Source: Roseiarcus sp963816065
GTDB taxonomy: Bacteria; Pseudomonadota; Alphaproteobacteria; Rhizobiales; Beijerinckiaceae
Direction of reading: 5' to 3'
DNA length: 64,000 nt
NCBI GenBank assembly: GCA_963816065.1
Contig: CAWFJG010000030.1
Span: 248,001-312,000 of the forward strand
In this document: positions 45,025 to 53,238 of the stretch, in pieces
Layout of the letters: each line of letters opens with the position of its first letter
How positions within the stretch are numbered: position 1 is the first letter of the stretch
Notes under the pieces: generated by a model
What the model was told of the DNA's origin: nothing
The model's database searches: none
What the model saw: only the letters and a program-made list of their open reading frames with translations
Program-made: the position numbers and the translations under genes

Positions 45025-45789
45025 ATGATTCTCGATCGATTTCGGCTCGATTCCCGGGTGGCTCTCATCACGGGCGGAACACGCGGCATCGGCCTCGCCA
45101 TCGCCAAGGCGTTCGGCGAGGTCGGCGCACGTATCGTCATCAGCGGCCGTACTCTGCAGAAGAGCGCCGAGCGGAGCTTCTCCGACGCTGGCGTCTCCTT
45201 CGACTTCGTGGCCAGCGAACTGCTGGATGAGGGCGCCCCGGATCGTCTGGTCTCCGAGACGATCTCGAAGATGGGAAGGCTCGATATTCTGGTCAACAAC
45301 GCCGGCATCGCGATCCACGGCGACAGCGGCGATTACCCCGACGCCACTTGGCGGCAGATCATGAGCCTCAACGTCGACGCCGTCTTTCGCAGCTGCCGAG
45401 CCGCACTTGCCCCGATGCGCGCACAGGGCGAAGGCGTCATCCTCAATGTCGGCTCAATCTCGGGTATCGTCTCCAACATCCCGCAGAATCAGGTCGCCTA
45501 TAACAGTTCGAAGGCGGCGGTCCACATGATGACCAAGAGCTTGGCGAGCGAGTTGGCGGCGGAGAATATCCGAGTCAATGCGGTGGCGCCCGGTTACATC
45601 GACACTGATCTTTCGCGCGGCGGGATCGAGAACCCGGATTGGTTTCCCATCTGGCAGCGCATGACGCCCATGGGCCGCGTCGGCCAACCCGAAGAGGTCG
45701 CCGCGGCGGCCCTGTTCCTCTGCTCCAATGCTGCGAGCTATGTGACAGGCGAGGTTCTCGTCATAGACGGCGGCTACACGACGCGCTGA
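45025..45789 (+). CDS. SDR-family oxidoreductase of the polyol operon
   Basis: A 254-residue classical SDR with TGGTRGIGLAIAKAFGEVGA, VNNAGIAIHGDSGDY, Ser in ILNVGSISGIVSNIPQ, YNSSKAAVHMMTKSLA and a terminal VTGEVLVIDGGYTTR. It groups by eye with gluconate 5-dehydrogenase/arabinitol dehydrogenase-like enzymes. Following rbtD by 32 bp with AAAGGAA upstream, it is likely the second polyol-oxidising enzyme of the operon. The exact substrate is unknown. Confidence 0.9.
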   Translation: MILDRFRLDSRVALITGGTRGIGLAIAKAFGEVGARIVISGRTLQKSAERSFSDAGVSFDFVASELLDEGAPDRLVSETISKMGRLDILVNNAGIAIHGDSGDYPDATWRQIMSLNVDAVFRSCRAALAPMRAQGEGVILNVGSISGIVSNIPQNQVAYNSSKAAVHMMTKSLASELAAENIRVNAVAPGYIDTDLSRGGIENPDWFPIWQRMTPMGRVGQPEEVAAAALFLCSNAASYVTGEVLVIDGGYTTR

Positions 45790-46328
45790 AACGGGAATGG
45801 GAGTCCTCAAAGGCAGGTGGAGATTGCGCGTTTCTTGCGCGGCGCGGCCATTCCCGGCGTCGGCGTGGAATGATCCCACTCAGACCCTCTCGACGTCCTG
45901 TCGGCGCTTTGCTCAACGCCCGTTTCGGACGGACTGCGCGCCGACAATCCGGGGGGCCTGAACGTCCGCTGCGCCGCCCGTTCCCGCCGCTCGCACGACG
46001 ACCGCTGCTGGCCACTCCTGCGAGATCGCCCCTCGCGTGGCGGGCGATAGGTTCCATTCCATGGCGTGGCGGCTCGCAGGCCCTGCCTCCGCGGCTTCAT
46101 GCGAGAGCCCCGCGTTGCGTCGAACCCGCGCGCTCGAGGTCCGCGGCCTCGACGGCGGTTGACGGTGCTTTGGCTTAGCCCCAAAGTGAGAAGGCTCGGC
46201 CCTGACGCAGAGCGGGCGTCGACGATGCATTCGCCGGGGCGCCTGTCGCGACGGCCGTAACGGCGGCGTGGGCGGCCGCTGGGGACGCCCGAAGCGCCGA
46301 TGTCGTGGGCCGATGTCGTGGAGTGTCG
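45790..46328. other. Intergenic region between polyol operon and tssA
   Basis: 539 bp of very GC-rich sequence. Overlapping open frames are long only because stops are rare, and their products are Arg/Pro-rich without domains. No terminator with a U-tract, tRNA or repeat was recognised. The tssA promoter should be here. Confidence 0.35.
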
Positions 46329-47760
46329 ATGAGCGACGCATTGACTGCCGCCAACGAAGTCGCCGAGGCGCCGGAACCCCAGGCCGTCGCAAAGGCGCCC
46401 GAGGCGCCGGCCGAAGCCGCCGCTGTCCCGAACCCCTATGCGCTCGCGCCGGTTTCGGCCGACGACCCTTGCGGGCCGGATCTCGATCTGGAAGGCGATC
46501 CGGACTACCTCAACTTCTTTGCCGCGACCGAAGGTCTGCTGCCGATCAACTATTACGAGTTCAAGCGCGAGACGATCGAGTTTCCGGCGGCGTTCAAGAT
46601 GATCGACGCCCTGCTCCAGCGCACCCTCGACGTGCGCCTTTTGATCCTCGGGGCGAAGCTCGCAATCCTCAATCGCAACCTCGAAGGTTTTGCGGCGCGG
46701 ATCGCGTCGATCGCCTGGTTGCTTGACGCCTATTGGGACGAGTTCCCATCCGCGCGCCGAAGGCGGGGATTTCGGCTTGCGCGTCGGACAGCTCGAAACG
46801 CTCGACGATGGTCCGGTGGTGCTGATGCCGCTGCAATACGCGCCGCTTGTCGAGGCGTCGCGCCAGGGCGTGCTCTCCTACCGCGACCACCTGGTCGCGA
46901 CCGGCGCCGCTCAGCCGCGCGTCGTCACGCGCTTGAACCTCCAGGGCGAAACGGAAACGAGCGCCGACGAGAAGTTCATGGCGCCGGCCGCCATCGACCG
47001 GCTGTTGCGCGACATTGAGATCGAGAAGCTGGTCGGTCTCTATCAGACCGCGCGCGGCCTCGCGGAGTTGGTGGCGGCGATTCGTGAGACCACGAAGGCG
47101 CGCGGCGGCCTGAAGGCGACGGTCAAGCTGGAGAAACTCGACGGCGTCGCCAAGGGCATGGCCGAGTTCTTGCGCGCGGCGGTGGTCGCCCGCGACCCGT
47201 CGCTCGCTCCCGGCGCGGCGGGCGAGGCCGGGACTGGCGAGCCCGGCGTCGCCCCCGGCGAAGACGCCGCGACGGCTGCGGCCGGCCCCGCCGTCCCGTC
47301 CGCCTTCGCCACGCTCGCCGAGGTCGATGCGGCGCTCGCCTCCGCCCACGGCTACTTTCTCAACGTGGAGCCCACCAGCCCGGCGGTGCTCCTCATCCGC
47401 CAGGCGCGCCAATGCCTGGGCAAGAACCTCTACGAGGTAATGCAGTTGCTCGCGCCGGGCGCGGCCGACGAAGCGCGCGTGTTCGTCGGGCCGGACGGCG
47501 CCTTTCCGGTGCCGGTGCGCAACCTCGCCGACGCGCCGACCGCAGGCGACGAGCCGGCCGAGGCGGAGCCTGCCGCCACCCGTCAGGCCGCGGTCGCTAC
47601 GATCGACGCGGTCGTCCAGCACATGCAGAAGACCCAGCCGTCGAGCCCGATCCCCTATCTGCTCGAGCGCGCCAAGTCGCTCGCCACTCGCGACTTCGTC
47701 AGCCTTCTCAACGACATCCTTCCCGAGGATTCGGTCGCGAGGCTCAAGCGGCGGGATTGA
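46329..47760 (+). CDS. tssA: Type VI secretion protein TssA (ImpA-type), one frameshift
   Basis: TssA primes baseplate and sheath assembly. The N terminus is an Ala/Pro-rich leader, then the ImpA_N domain: NPYALAPVSADDPCGPDLDL, DPDYLNFFAATEGLLP, FKRETIEFPAAFKMIDALLQ, LLILGAKLAILNRNLEGFAA, SIAWLLDAYWDEF. Here an extra C in TTCCC (about 46745) moves coding to the frame that continues HPRAEGGDFGLRVGQLETLD, then a long helical middle and C-terminal SSPIPYLLERAKSLATRDFV. Length about 476 residues. It is on the opposite strand to the other tss genes and 9 kb away. Confidence 0.88.
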
Positions 47761-48042
47761 GCGGCGCGCTTCGATCGTCGAGTGCGAACGACTCGCCTGC
47801 GGAGGCGGCCGTGACGCGCGGCGGCGCCGGGGCAGTCGGACAATGAGCCGCTGGCGCCTGCCGGCCCGGCCCTCAAATCCGTCTCAATTCGGCCGTAGCG
47901 GAAGGCGGTCGCCTCGGCGCGCTTGACGGCCTGCCGGCCAATGGTCGACAGTGCAATGAGATCAATCCTCGACAGGCGTCCGAGCGGAAGCGTGACGCGC
48001 TTCAGCACAGGCGGACATGTCGCAAATGTGGGAGGACATGCC

Positions 48043-49303
48043 GTGAGCAAGGCCAACTCGCGCGCCGGCATCGACCGCCGCAGCGTCATCGCTTCGGGGC
48101 TCGTCCTCGCCGCTACGCAGGTTTCGAGTTCCCTTCGTCATCCGCGCCCGCGCGGCCGACGCCGTCAAGATCGGCCTCGACAATCCGCTGACCGGCACCT
48201 ACGCCGGGCCGGGCAAGAACGAGCTGATCGGGTGCCAGATGGCGCTCGACGAGATCAACGCCAAGGGCGGCGTCCTTGGGCGCCCGATTGAACTGATCGT
48301 CGAGGATTCGACCAGCGGCGACGCGGGCGCGGCGGTGCAGAAAGCGCGCAAGCTGATCGAGAGCGACAAGGTCGACTTCCTGCTCGGCAACGTCAACTCG
48401 GCGCTGGCGCTCGCGATGGCGCAGGTGTCGAACGAGAAGGGCGTCCTGCACATCGTGCCGGGCGGCCATACCGACGCGATCACCGGCGCGAGCTGCCACT
48501 GGAACGTGTTCCGCGTCTGCAACACCACGCAGATGGAGGCGAACGCGTCCGCAGGCGCGCTGATCAAGGCCTACGGCAAGAAATTCTATTACATCACGCC
48601 GGACTACGCCTTTGGCCACACGCTCGAGGCGGGCCTCGTCAAGGCCGCGGGCGCGCTCGGCGGCGAAAGAGTTGGCGGCGACCTCGTTCCGCTCGGCAGC
48701 GTCGATTTTTCCTCCTATCTGATCAAGGCGCAGGCGGCCAATCCCGACGTCATCATCTTCCTGACCCAGGGCGACGACATGCTGAACGCCCTCAAGCAGG
48801 CGGTTCAGTTCGGCCTGCAGAACAAGGTCCATCTCGCCGGCGCGCAGCAGGAACTGGAGCCGCTCGAGGGTCTGCCGCCCGAGGCGCGCGTCGGAACCTG
48901 GGTGATGGAATGGTACTGGAACCAGCCGGGCGTGCCGCATGTCGCCGAATTCGTCGAGGCGACGAAGAAACGCACCGGCCGCGTGCCGACCGCGCGCACC
49001 TGGTTCGGCTATCTCTCGACCTGGACCTGCGCGCACGCCGCCGACGCCGCCAAGTCGCTGAAGGCGGTCGACATGGCGAAGGCGCTGCAGGACTTCCACC
49101 TGCCGCCCGAGATCGCCCTCGGGCCGAACCCGGTCTTCTACCGCGCCGGCCAGAATCAGCTGATCGCCTCGCTGTTCGTCGGCGACGCCCAGGCCAAAGG
49201 ATCGGCGCCGGACGATCTCTTCAAGGTGACCAAGGTGGTCAACGGCGCCGACGTCGCGGGAACCGTCGAGGAGAGCGGCTGCAAGATGACTTGGCCGACC
49301 TGA
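48043..49303 (+). CDS. Branched-chain amino-acid type ABC transporter binding protein (one frameshift)
   Basis: A periplasmic Leu/Ile/Val-type (Peripla_BP_6) binding protein. GTG 48043 has GGGAGGA six bases upstream. The signal has a twin-arginine-like start (GIDRRSVIASGLVLAATQVS). One extra C near 48133 (GAGTTCCC) breaks the frame; removing it restores FVIRARAADAVKIGLDNPLT leading into GTYAGPGKNELIGCQMALDE. The rest is intact: GRPIELIVEDSTSGDAGAAV, NTTQMEANASAGALIKAYGK, ITPDYAFGHTLEAGLVKAAG, ARTWFGYLSTWTCAHAADAA. It heads a livHMGF operon. The ligand could be an amino acid, amide or urea. Confidence 0.88.
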
Positions 49304-49342
49304 CTTGGCCGACCCGACTTGGCCAAGCTGAGTTGGCCGCGA
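49287..49342 (+). repeat. Four 14-bp tandem repeats at the 3' end of the binding-protein gene
   Basis: Units TGACTTGGCCGACC (49287-49300 and 49301-49314, identical), CGACTTGGCCAAGC (49315-49328) and TGAGTTGGCCGCGA (49329-49342). The first unit codes the last residues (MTWPT) and the stop codon is the TGA opening the second, so repeat number does not alter the protein. Confidence 0.75.
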
Positions 49343-49422
49343 CCTGTCCGCCCTGAGCTTCATGCAAAGAGGCGGGAGCGCCCGCCTCCGCCGCCCACAC
49401 CGAGAGCGACGAATCTCATCGC

Positions 49423-50292
49423 ATGACTCAAGTCGTCCTCTTCAACGTGTTCAACGGACTGATCGTCGGCGCGTTCTATGCGCTGATGGCGCTCGGCCTC
49501 TCCTTGATCCTCAATCTCAGCGGCGTGATCAACTTCGCCCACGGCGGGTTTCTCGCGCTGGGCGCCTATCTCGCCTATACGCTGATCCCGGCCATCGGCT
49601 TCTGGGGCGCGCTGATCGTCGCCCCGCTCTTGACCGCCGCCCTCGGCCTCGTCGTCGAGCGCGTGCTGATCCGTCCGCTCTACGGCAAGGACCCGCTCTA
49701 TGGGCTCTTGCTGACCTTCGGCCTCGCCTACATCTTCGAGGACGGGACGCGCGTCCTGTGGGGCGCGCAGAGCCTGCCGTTCCAGGTGCCTGTCTGGCTC
49801 CAGACCTCGCTGTCGAGCCAGTTCTTCTTTCTCACCGGCTACCGCGTGTTCATGGTGCTCATTGTCGTTGCGGCGGTCGGCGGATTGTTCGCCGTGCTCA
49901 ACTACACCCGGCTCGGCATGCGCATCCGCGCCGGCACACGCGATCTCGACACGGTCTCGACGCTCGGGGTCAACGTGCGCTGGCTGCGCAGCCTCAATTT
50001 CGGCATCGGCATCTACATGGCCGGCCTTGCCGGCGTGCTGGCCGCGGGTCTCCTCGGGCTGTCGCCGACGCTCGGCGCCTCGCTCATCATGCCGAGCTTC
50101 GTCGCCATCATCGTCGGCGGGCTCGGCAGCCTGCTCGGCACGCTGCTCGGCGGCCTTCTGATCGGCGTCGCCTCGGGGCTGACGGCGGTCTACTTTCCTT
50201 CCGCCACCGAGGCGGTGATCTATGTGATGATGGGGCTGGTGCTGCTCGTCCGCCCGCGCGGGCTTCTTGGCGAAGAGGGACGCCTGCATTGA
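49423..50292 (+). CDS. livH: Branched-chain amino-acid type ABC permease LivH
   Basis: A 289-residue inner-membrane permease. Typical start VLFNVFNGLIVGAFYALMAL, then GLSLILNLSGVINFAHGGFL with the conserved NFAHG, a duplicated eight-helix core, and the coupling/EAA region RAGTRDLDTVSTLGVNVRWL. The end IYVMMGLVLLVRPRGLLGEEGR is the family closing motif. The stop overlaps a TTG that may start livM. Confidence 0.95.
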   Translation: MTQVVLFNVFNGLIVGAFYALMALGLSLILNLSGVINFAHGGFLALGAYLAYTLIPAIGFWGALIVAPLLTAALGLVVERVLIRPLYGKDPLYGLLLTFGLAYIFEDGTRVLWGAQSLPFQVPVWLQTSLSSQFFFLTGYRVFMVLIVVAAVGGLFAVLNYTRLGMRIRAGTRDLDTVSTLGVNVRWLRSLNFGIGIYMAGLAGVLAAGLLGLSPTLGASLIMPSFVAIIVGGLGSLLGTLLGGLLIGVASGLTAVYFPSATEAVIYVMMGLVLLVRPRGLLGEEGRLH

Positions 50293-50343
50293 AAGCCTTG
50301 CGCGCCCACGCTGCTCGACATCGCCGTAGGCTTCGTCATCCTT

Positions 50344-51240
50344 TTGATGCCGTTCTTGATGGGCGCGGTCGGCGGCTACACCGAACTCGCCACCCGCATC
50401 CTTGTGATGGGGCTCGCGGCGATGTCGCTGAATTTCCTGCTCGGCTTCACCGGCGTCCTGTCCTTCGGCCATGCGGCCTATTTCGGCCTCGGCGCCTATG
50501 GCGCGGCGATGGCGATCAAGTACCTCGATCTGGGGACGATCCCTGCAATCGGGCTCGGCATACTGGTCGCGACCGTCGCCGCGATGGTTATCGGCGCGCT
50601 GATCGTCAGGCGGCGCGGCGTCTATTTCGCCATGGTGACGATCGCTTTCGGGCAAGTTTTCTATTTTCTAGCGTTTCGCTGGAATACGGTGACCGGCGGC
50701 GACGATGGGCTCAGCGGCTGGCATCGCATGCCGATCGGTCTCGGCTTCGCCACGCTCGATATTTTCGGTAGCGACAAGGCTTTCTACTATTTTGTGCTGG
50801 TCGTCTTCGCCGTGTGCGCAGGCGTGATGGCGCTGTTGCTCGCCTCGCCCCTCGGGCGCACGCTGATCGCCATCCGCGAGAACGAGCGGCGGGCGCGCTT
50901 CCTCGGCGTGCCGATCGAATTCCATATCTGGCTGTCGTTTGTGATCTCGTGCCTGTTCGTCAGCGTCGCCGGGGCGCTTTATGCGCTGCTCAACAACTTC
51001 ACCGATCCGCGCGCGCTGCGCTTCGATCTCTCGGGCAATCTGGTGATCATGGCGGTGCTCGGCGGCATGCGCTCATTCTGGGGACCGCTGATCGGCGCGG
51101 CGATTTTTGTCGCGCTGCAGGATTATGTCTCGAGCCACACCGAGAATTGGATGTCGGTGATTGGTCTCGTATTCGTGGCCGTCGTGCGCTTCTTCCCGCG
51201 CGGGGTGCTCGGGATTATGCGCGCCGGAGCGAAGGCGTGA
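50344..51240 (+). CDS. livM: Branched-chain amino-acid type ABC permease LivM
   Basis: A permease of at least 298 residues: AAMSLNFLLGFTGVLSFGHA (LSFGHA motif), YFGLGAYGAAMAIKYL, VRRRGVYFAMVTIAFGQVFY, FRWNTVTGGDDGLSG, and GRTLIAIRENERRARFLGVP as the EAA loop. The family usually has about 20 more N-terminal residues. They are present just upstream (PTLLDIAVGFVILLMP) in this frame, but their only start (TTG 50290, overlapping the livH TGA) is one base out of phase, so another single-base insertion near 50303 is likely. Confidence 0.92.
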   Translation: MMPFLMGAVGGYTELATRILVMGLAAMSLNFLLGFTGVLSFGHAAYFGLGAYGAAMAIKYLDLGTIPAIGLGILVATVAAMVIGALIVRRRGVYFAMVTIAFGQVFYFLAFRWNTVTGGDDGLSGWHRMPIGLGFATLDIFGSDKAFYYFVLVVFAVCAGVMALLLASPLGRTLIAIRENERRARFLGVPIEFHIWLSFVISCLFVSVAGALYALLNNFTDPRALRFDLSGNLVIMAVLGGMRSFWGPLIGAAIFVALQDYVSSHTENWMSVIGLVFVAVVRFFPRGVLGIMRAGAKA

Positions 51241-51989
51241 GCCTGCTCAAGGTCAACTCCGCCTCGAAGCAATTCGGCAATCTCGTCGCCATCGAGAACG
51301 TATCCCTGACCGTCGAGCCCGGTGAACTGCGCGCCATCATCGGCCCGAACGGCGCCGGCAAGACGACGTTCTTCAACCTGGTGAGCGGCCTGTTCCCGCC
51401 GAGCTCGGGCGCCATCCTGTTCGACGGACGCGACGTGACCTCGCTTGCGCCCAACCAGCGGGTCGCCCGCGGCATGGCGCGTACCTTCCAGATCACCGAG
51501 ATTTTTCCCGAGCTTTCGGTCGCCGAGAACATTCGCGTCGCGGCCGAGATCGCGGCCGGCTACCGGCTGCGGCCCTGGCTCGGCCGCGCGGCGAGCACCG
51601 GGATCGAGAAGCGGGTCGCCGAACTCCTGGCGCTCGGCAGCCTCTCGGACAAGGCGGACATTCGCGTCGGCGCGCTTTCGCACGGCGACCAGCGCGCGAC
51701 GGAAATCGTGATGTCGCTGGCGCTTCGTCCGCGCCTCCTGTTGCTCGACGAGCCGACCGCCGGGATGGGCGATCAGGAAACCTACGACATCGCCCGGCTG
51801 GTGCGCCGGCTGCACCGGCAGACGGGGTTGACGATCATGCTGATCGAACACGACATGCGCGTGGTCTTCAATCTGGCGGACCGCATCATGGTGCTGGCTG
51901 AGGGGCGCGTTCTGGCGGAGGGGAGCCCGCAGGAGATTGCCGACAGCGACAAGGTCCAGGCGGCCTATCTGGGCAAGGCGCACGCATGA
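51237..51989 (+). CDS. livG: Branched-chain amino-acid type ABC ATPase LivG
   Basis: A 250-residue ATPase starting at GTG 51237, overlapping the livM stop (GTGA). Walker A is GPNGAGKTTFFNL, LivG-specific RGMARTFQITEIFPELSVAE contains the Q-loop, signature region VGALSHGDQRATEIVMSLAL (Ser-His-Gly-Asp in place of LSGG, common in this subfamily), Walker B RLLLLDEPTAGM, and switch IMLIEHDMRVVFNLADRIMV. It ends with LGKAHA, overlapping the livF start by ATGA. Confidence 0.95.
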   Translation: MSLLKVNSASKQFGNLVAIENVSLTVEPGELRAIIGPNGAGKTTFFNLVSGLFPPSSGAILFDGRDVTSLAPNQRVARGMARTFQITEIFPELSVAENIRVAAEIAAGYRLRPWLGRAASTGIEKRVAELLALGSLSDKADIRVGALSHGDQRATEIVMSLALRPRLLLLDEPTAGMGDQETYDIARLVRRLHRQTGLTIMLIEHDMRVVFNLADRIMVLAEGRVLAEGSPQEIADSDKVQAAYLGKAHA

Positions 51990-52708
51990 TCGCCCTCAAG
52001 GCCGACGGCATCCACGCCTTCTATGGCAAGAGCCATATCCTTCATGGCGTCAGCCTCGAAGTGCGCGAGGGCGAGATCGTCACGCTGCTCGGTCGCAACG
52101 GCGCCGGAAAGACCACGACGCTCAGGGCTCTCATCGGCCTCACTCCGCCGCGCGAGGGACGTGTGACGTTGTTCGGCGCCGATGTGGCCGGATTGCCGCC
52201 GTTCCGCATCGCCGAAAGCGGGGTAGGCTACGTGCCGGAGGGCCGCCGCGTCTTCGCCAACCTCACCGTCGAAGAGAACCTGATGGTGCCGGTCGAGCGG
52301 CCCGGACCCTGGACGATCGCCCGCATCTACGAGACCTTCCCCCGCCTCGCCGAGCGCAAGACCAGCAAGGGCGCCCAGCTTTCCGGCGGAGAGCAGGAGA
52401 TGCTGTCGATCTCGCGGTCCCTGCTGCTCAATCCGAGGCTCCTCATGCTCGACGAGCCCTCGCAGGGGCTCGCGCCGCTGGTCGTCGCGGAGGTGTTCAG
52501 GATCGTCGCCGCGGCGCGGCGCGGGGGAGTCTCGGTGCTGCTGGTCGAGCAGAATGTGCGCGCCGCCGTCGAAATCGCCGACCGGGCCTATGTGCTCGAC
52601 GACGGCCGGATCGTCTACGAGGGCGACGCGCGCGCCTTCGGCGCCGACGAGCGGCGGGTGCGCGAGCTGGCGGGGGCGAGCGCGGAGAAATGGGATATGG
52701 GGGAATAG
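51986..52708 (+). CDS. livF: Branched-chain amino-acid type ABC ATPase LivF
   Basis: A 240-residue ATPase: GIHAFYGKSHILHGVSLEVR, Walker A GRNGAGKTTTLRAL, GVGYVPEGRRVFANLTVEEN typical of LivF, signature QLSGGEQEMLSISRSLL, Walker B RLLMLDEPSQGL, and VLLVEQNVRAAVEIADRAYV with the EQN switch. Last gene of the five-gene operon; an 11-bp-phased repeat array begins 31 bp after it. Confidence 0.95.
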   Translation: MIALKADGIHAFYGKSHILHGVSLEVREGEIVTLLGRNGAGKTTTLRALIGLTPPREGRVTLFGADVAGLPPFRIAESGVGYVPEGRRVFANLTVEENLMVPVERPGPWTIARIYETFPRLAERKTSKGAQLSGGEQEMLSISRSLLLNPRLLMLDEPSQGLAPLVVAEVFRIVAAARRGGVSVLLVEQNVRAAVEIADRAYVLDDGRIVYEGDARAFGADERRVRELAGASAEKWDMGE

Positions 52709-53238
52709 GCGCCTCGCCCGGGGCCAATGGGCGCCGCTTCCTGTTCCGGCCTGATACCCGCCTGTTCGGCGCCTGTTCCGGACCTGTTGACGCGCCTGTT
52801 CCGCCCCATCCGGACCGCAACCATCGAGTTGTATTGGCAGTAAAGCTTTGATATTTTGTACGTATTTGTTGGCGATGGCGTCGAATGGGGCGCAAAAAAG
52901 CCCTGCTGGCAGGCAAGCGGATCGCCGGCGCCGGACCGGGAGCGCGATCATTGTCCGTCTCGCCGGCGGCCTTTCGGCTTTGCTGCGCGGTTTCGACGCA
53001 TTGGCGTTCGTCCGGGCATCGGCGAGACTCTCGCACGGGCGCCGCCATCACGCCGAGCCCTCTCGGGGGACAGGGCGCGACCGCTTGCCATTGTCCCGGC
53101 CGACAACGAGGGGATCTTGTTCGCCGCTCATGCCGGTCGCCTGACGGACCTGGTGTCCTGGCCGAGCGCCGCCAACTCCGCTTGGCGGCTCGAGCGCCTC
53201 AATCGATTTCCGTCTCCTGATCGCGTAGGATTTTGTCC
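52709..53238. other. Intergenic region between livF and pta, containing the second phased array
   Basis: The region starts with the repeat array at 52739-52800. An AT-rich patch follows (about 52828-52865, TTGTATTGGCAGTAAAGCTT) that may hold a promoter. The rest has no supported gene; open frames are short and without ribosome sites. Confidence 0.4.
52739..52800. repeat. 11-bp-phased direct repeat array, copy 2
   Basis: Six units of (G/A/T)CCTGTT or GCCTGAT start at 52739, 52749, 52760, 52771, 52782 and 52794, spaced 10, 11, 11, 11 and 12. The best units read GCCTGTTCCGG and GCCTGTTCGGC. Aligned to copy 1, the 11,11,12 segment matches unit for unit (GCCTGTTCCG, CCTGTT, GCGCCTGTTCCGC). Confidence 0.75.
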
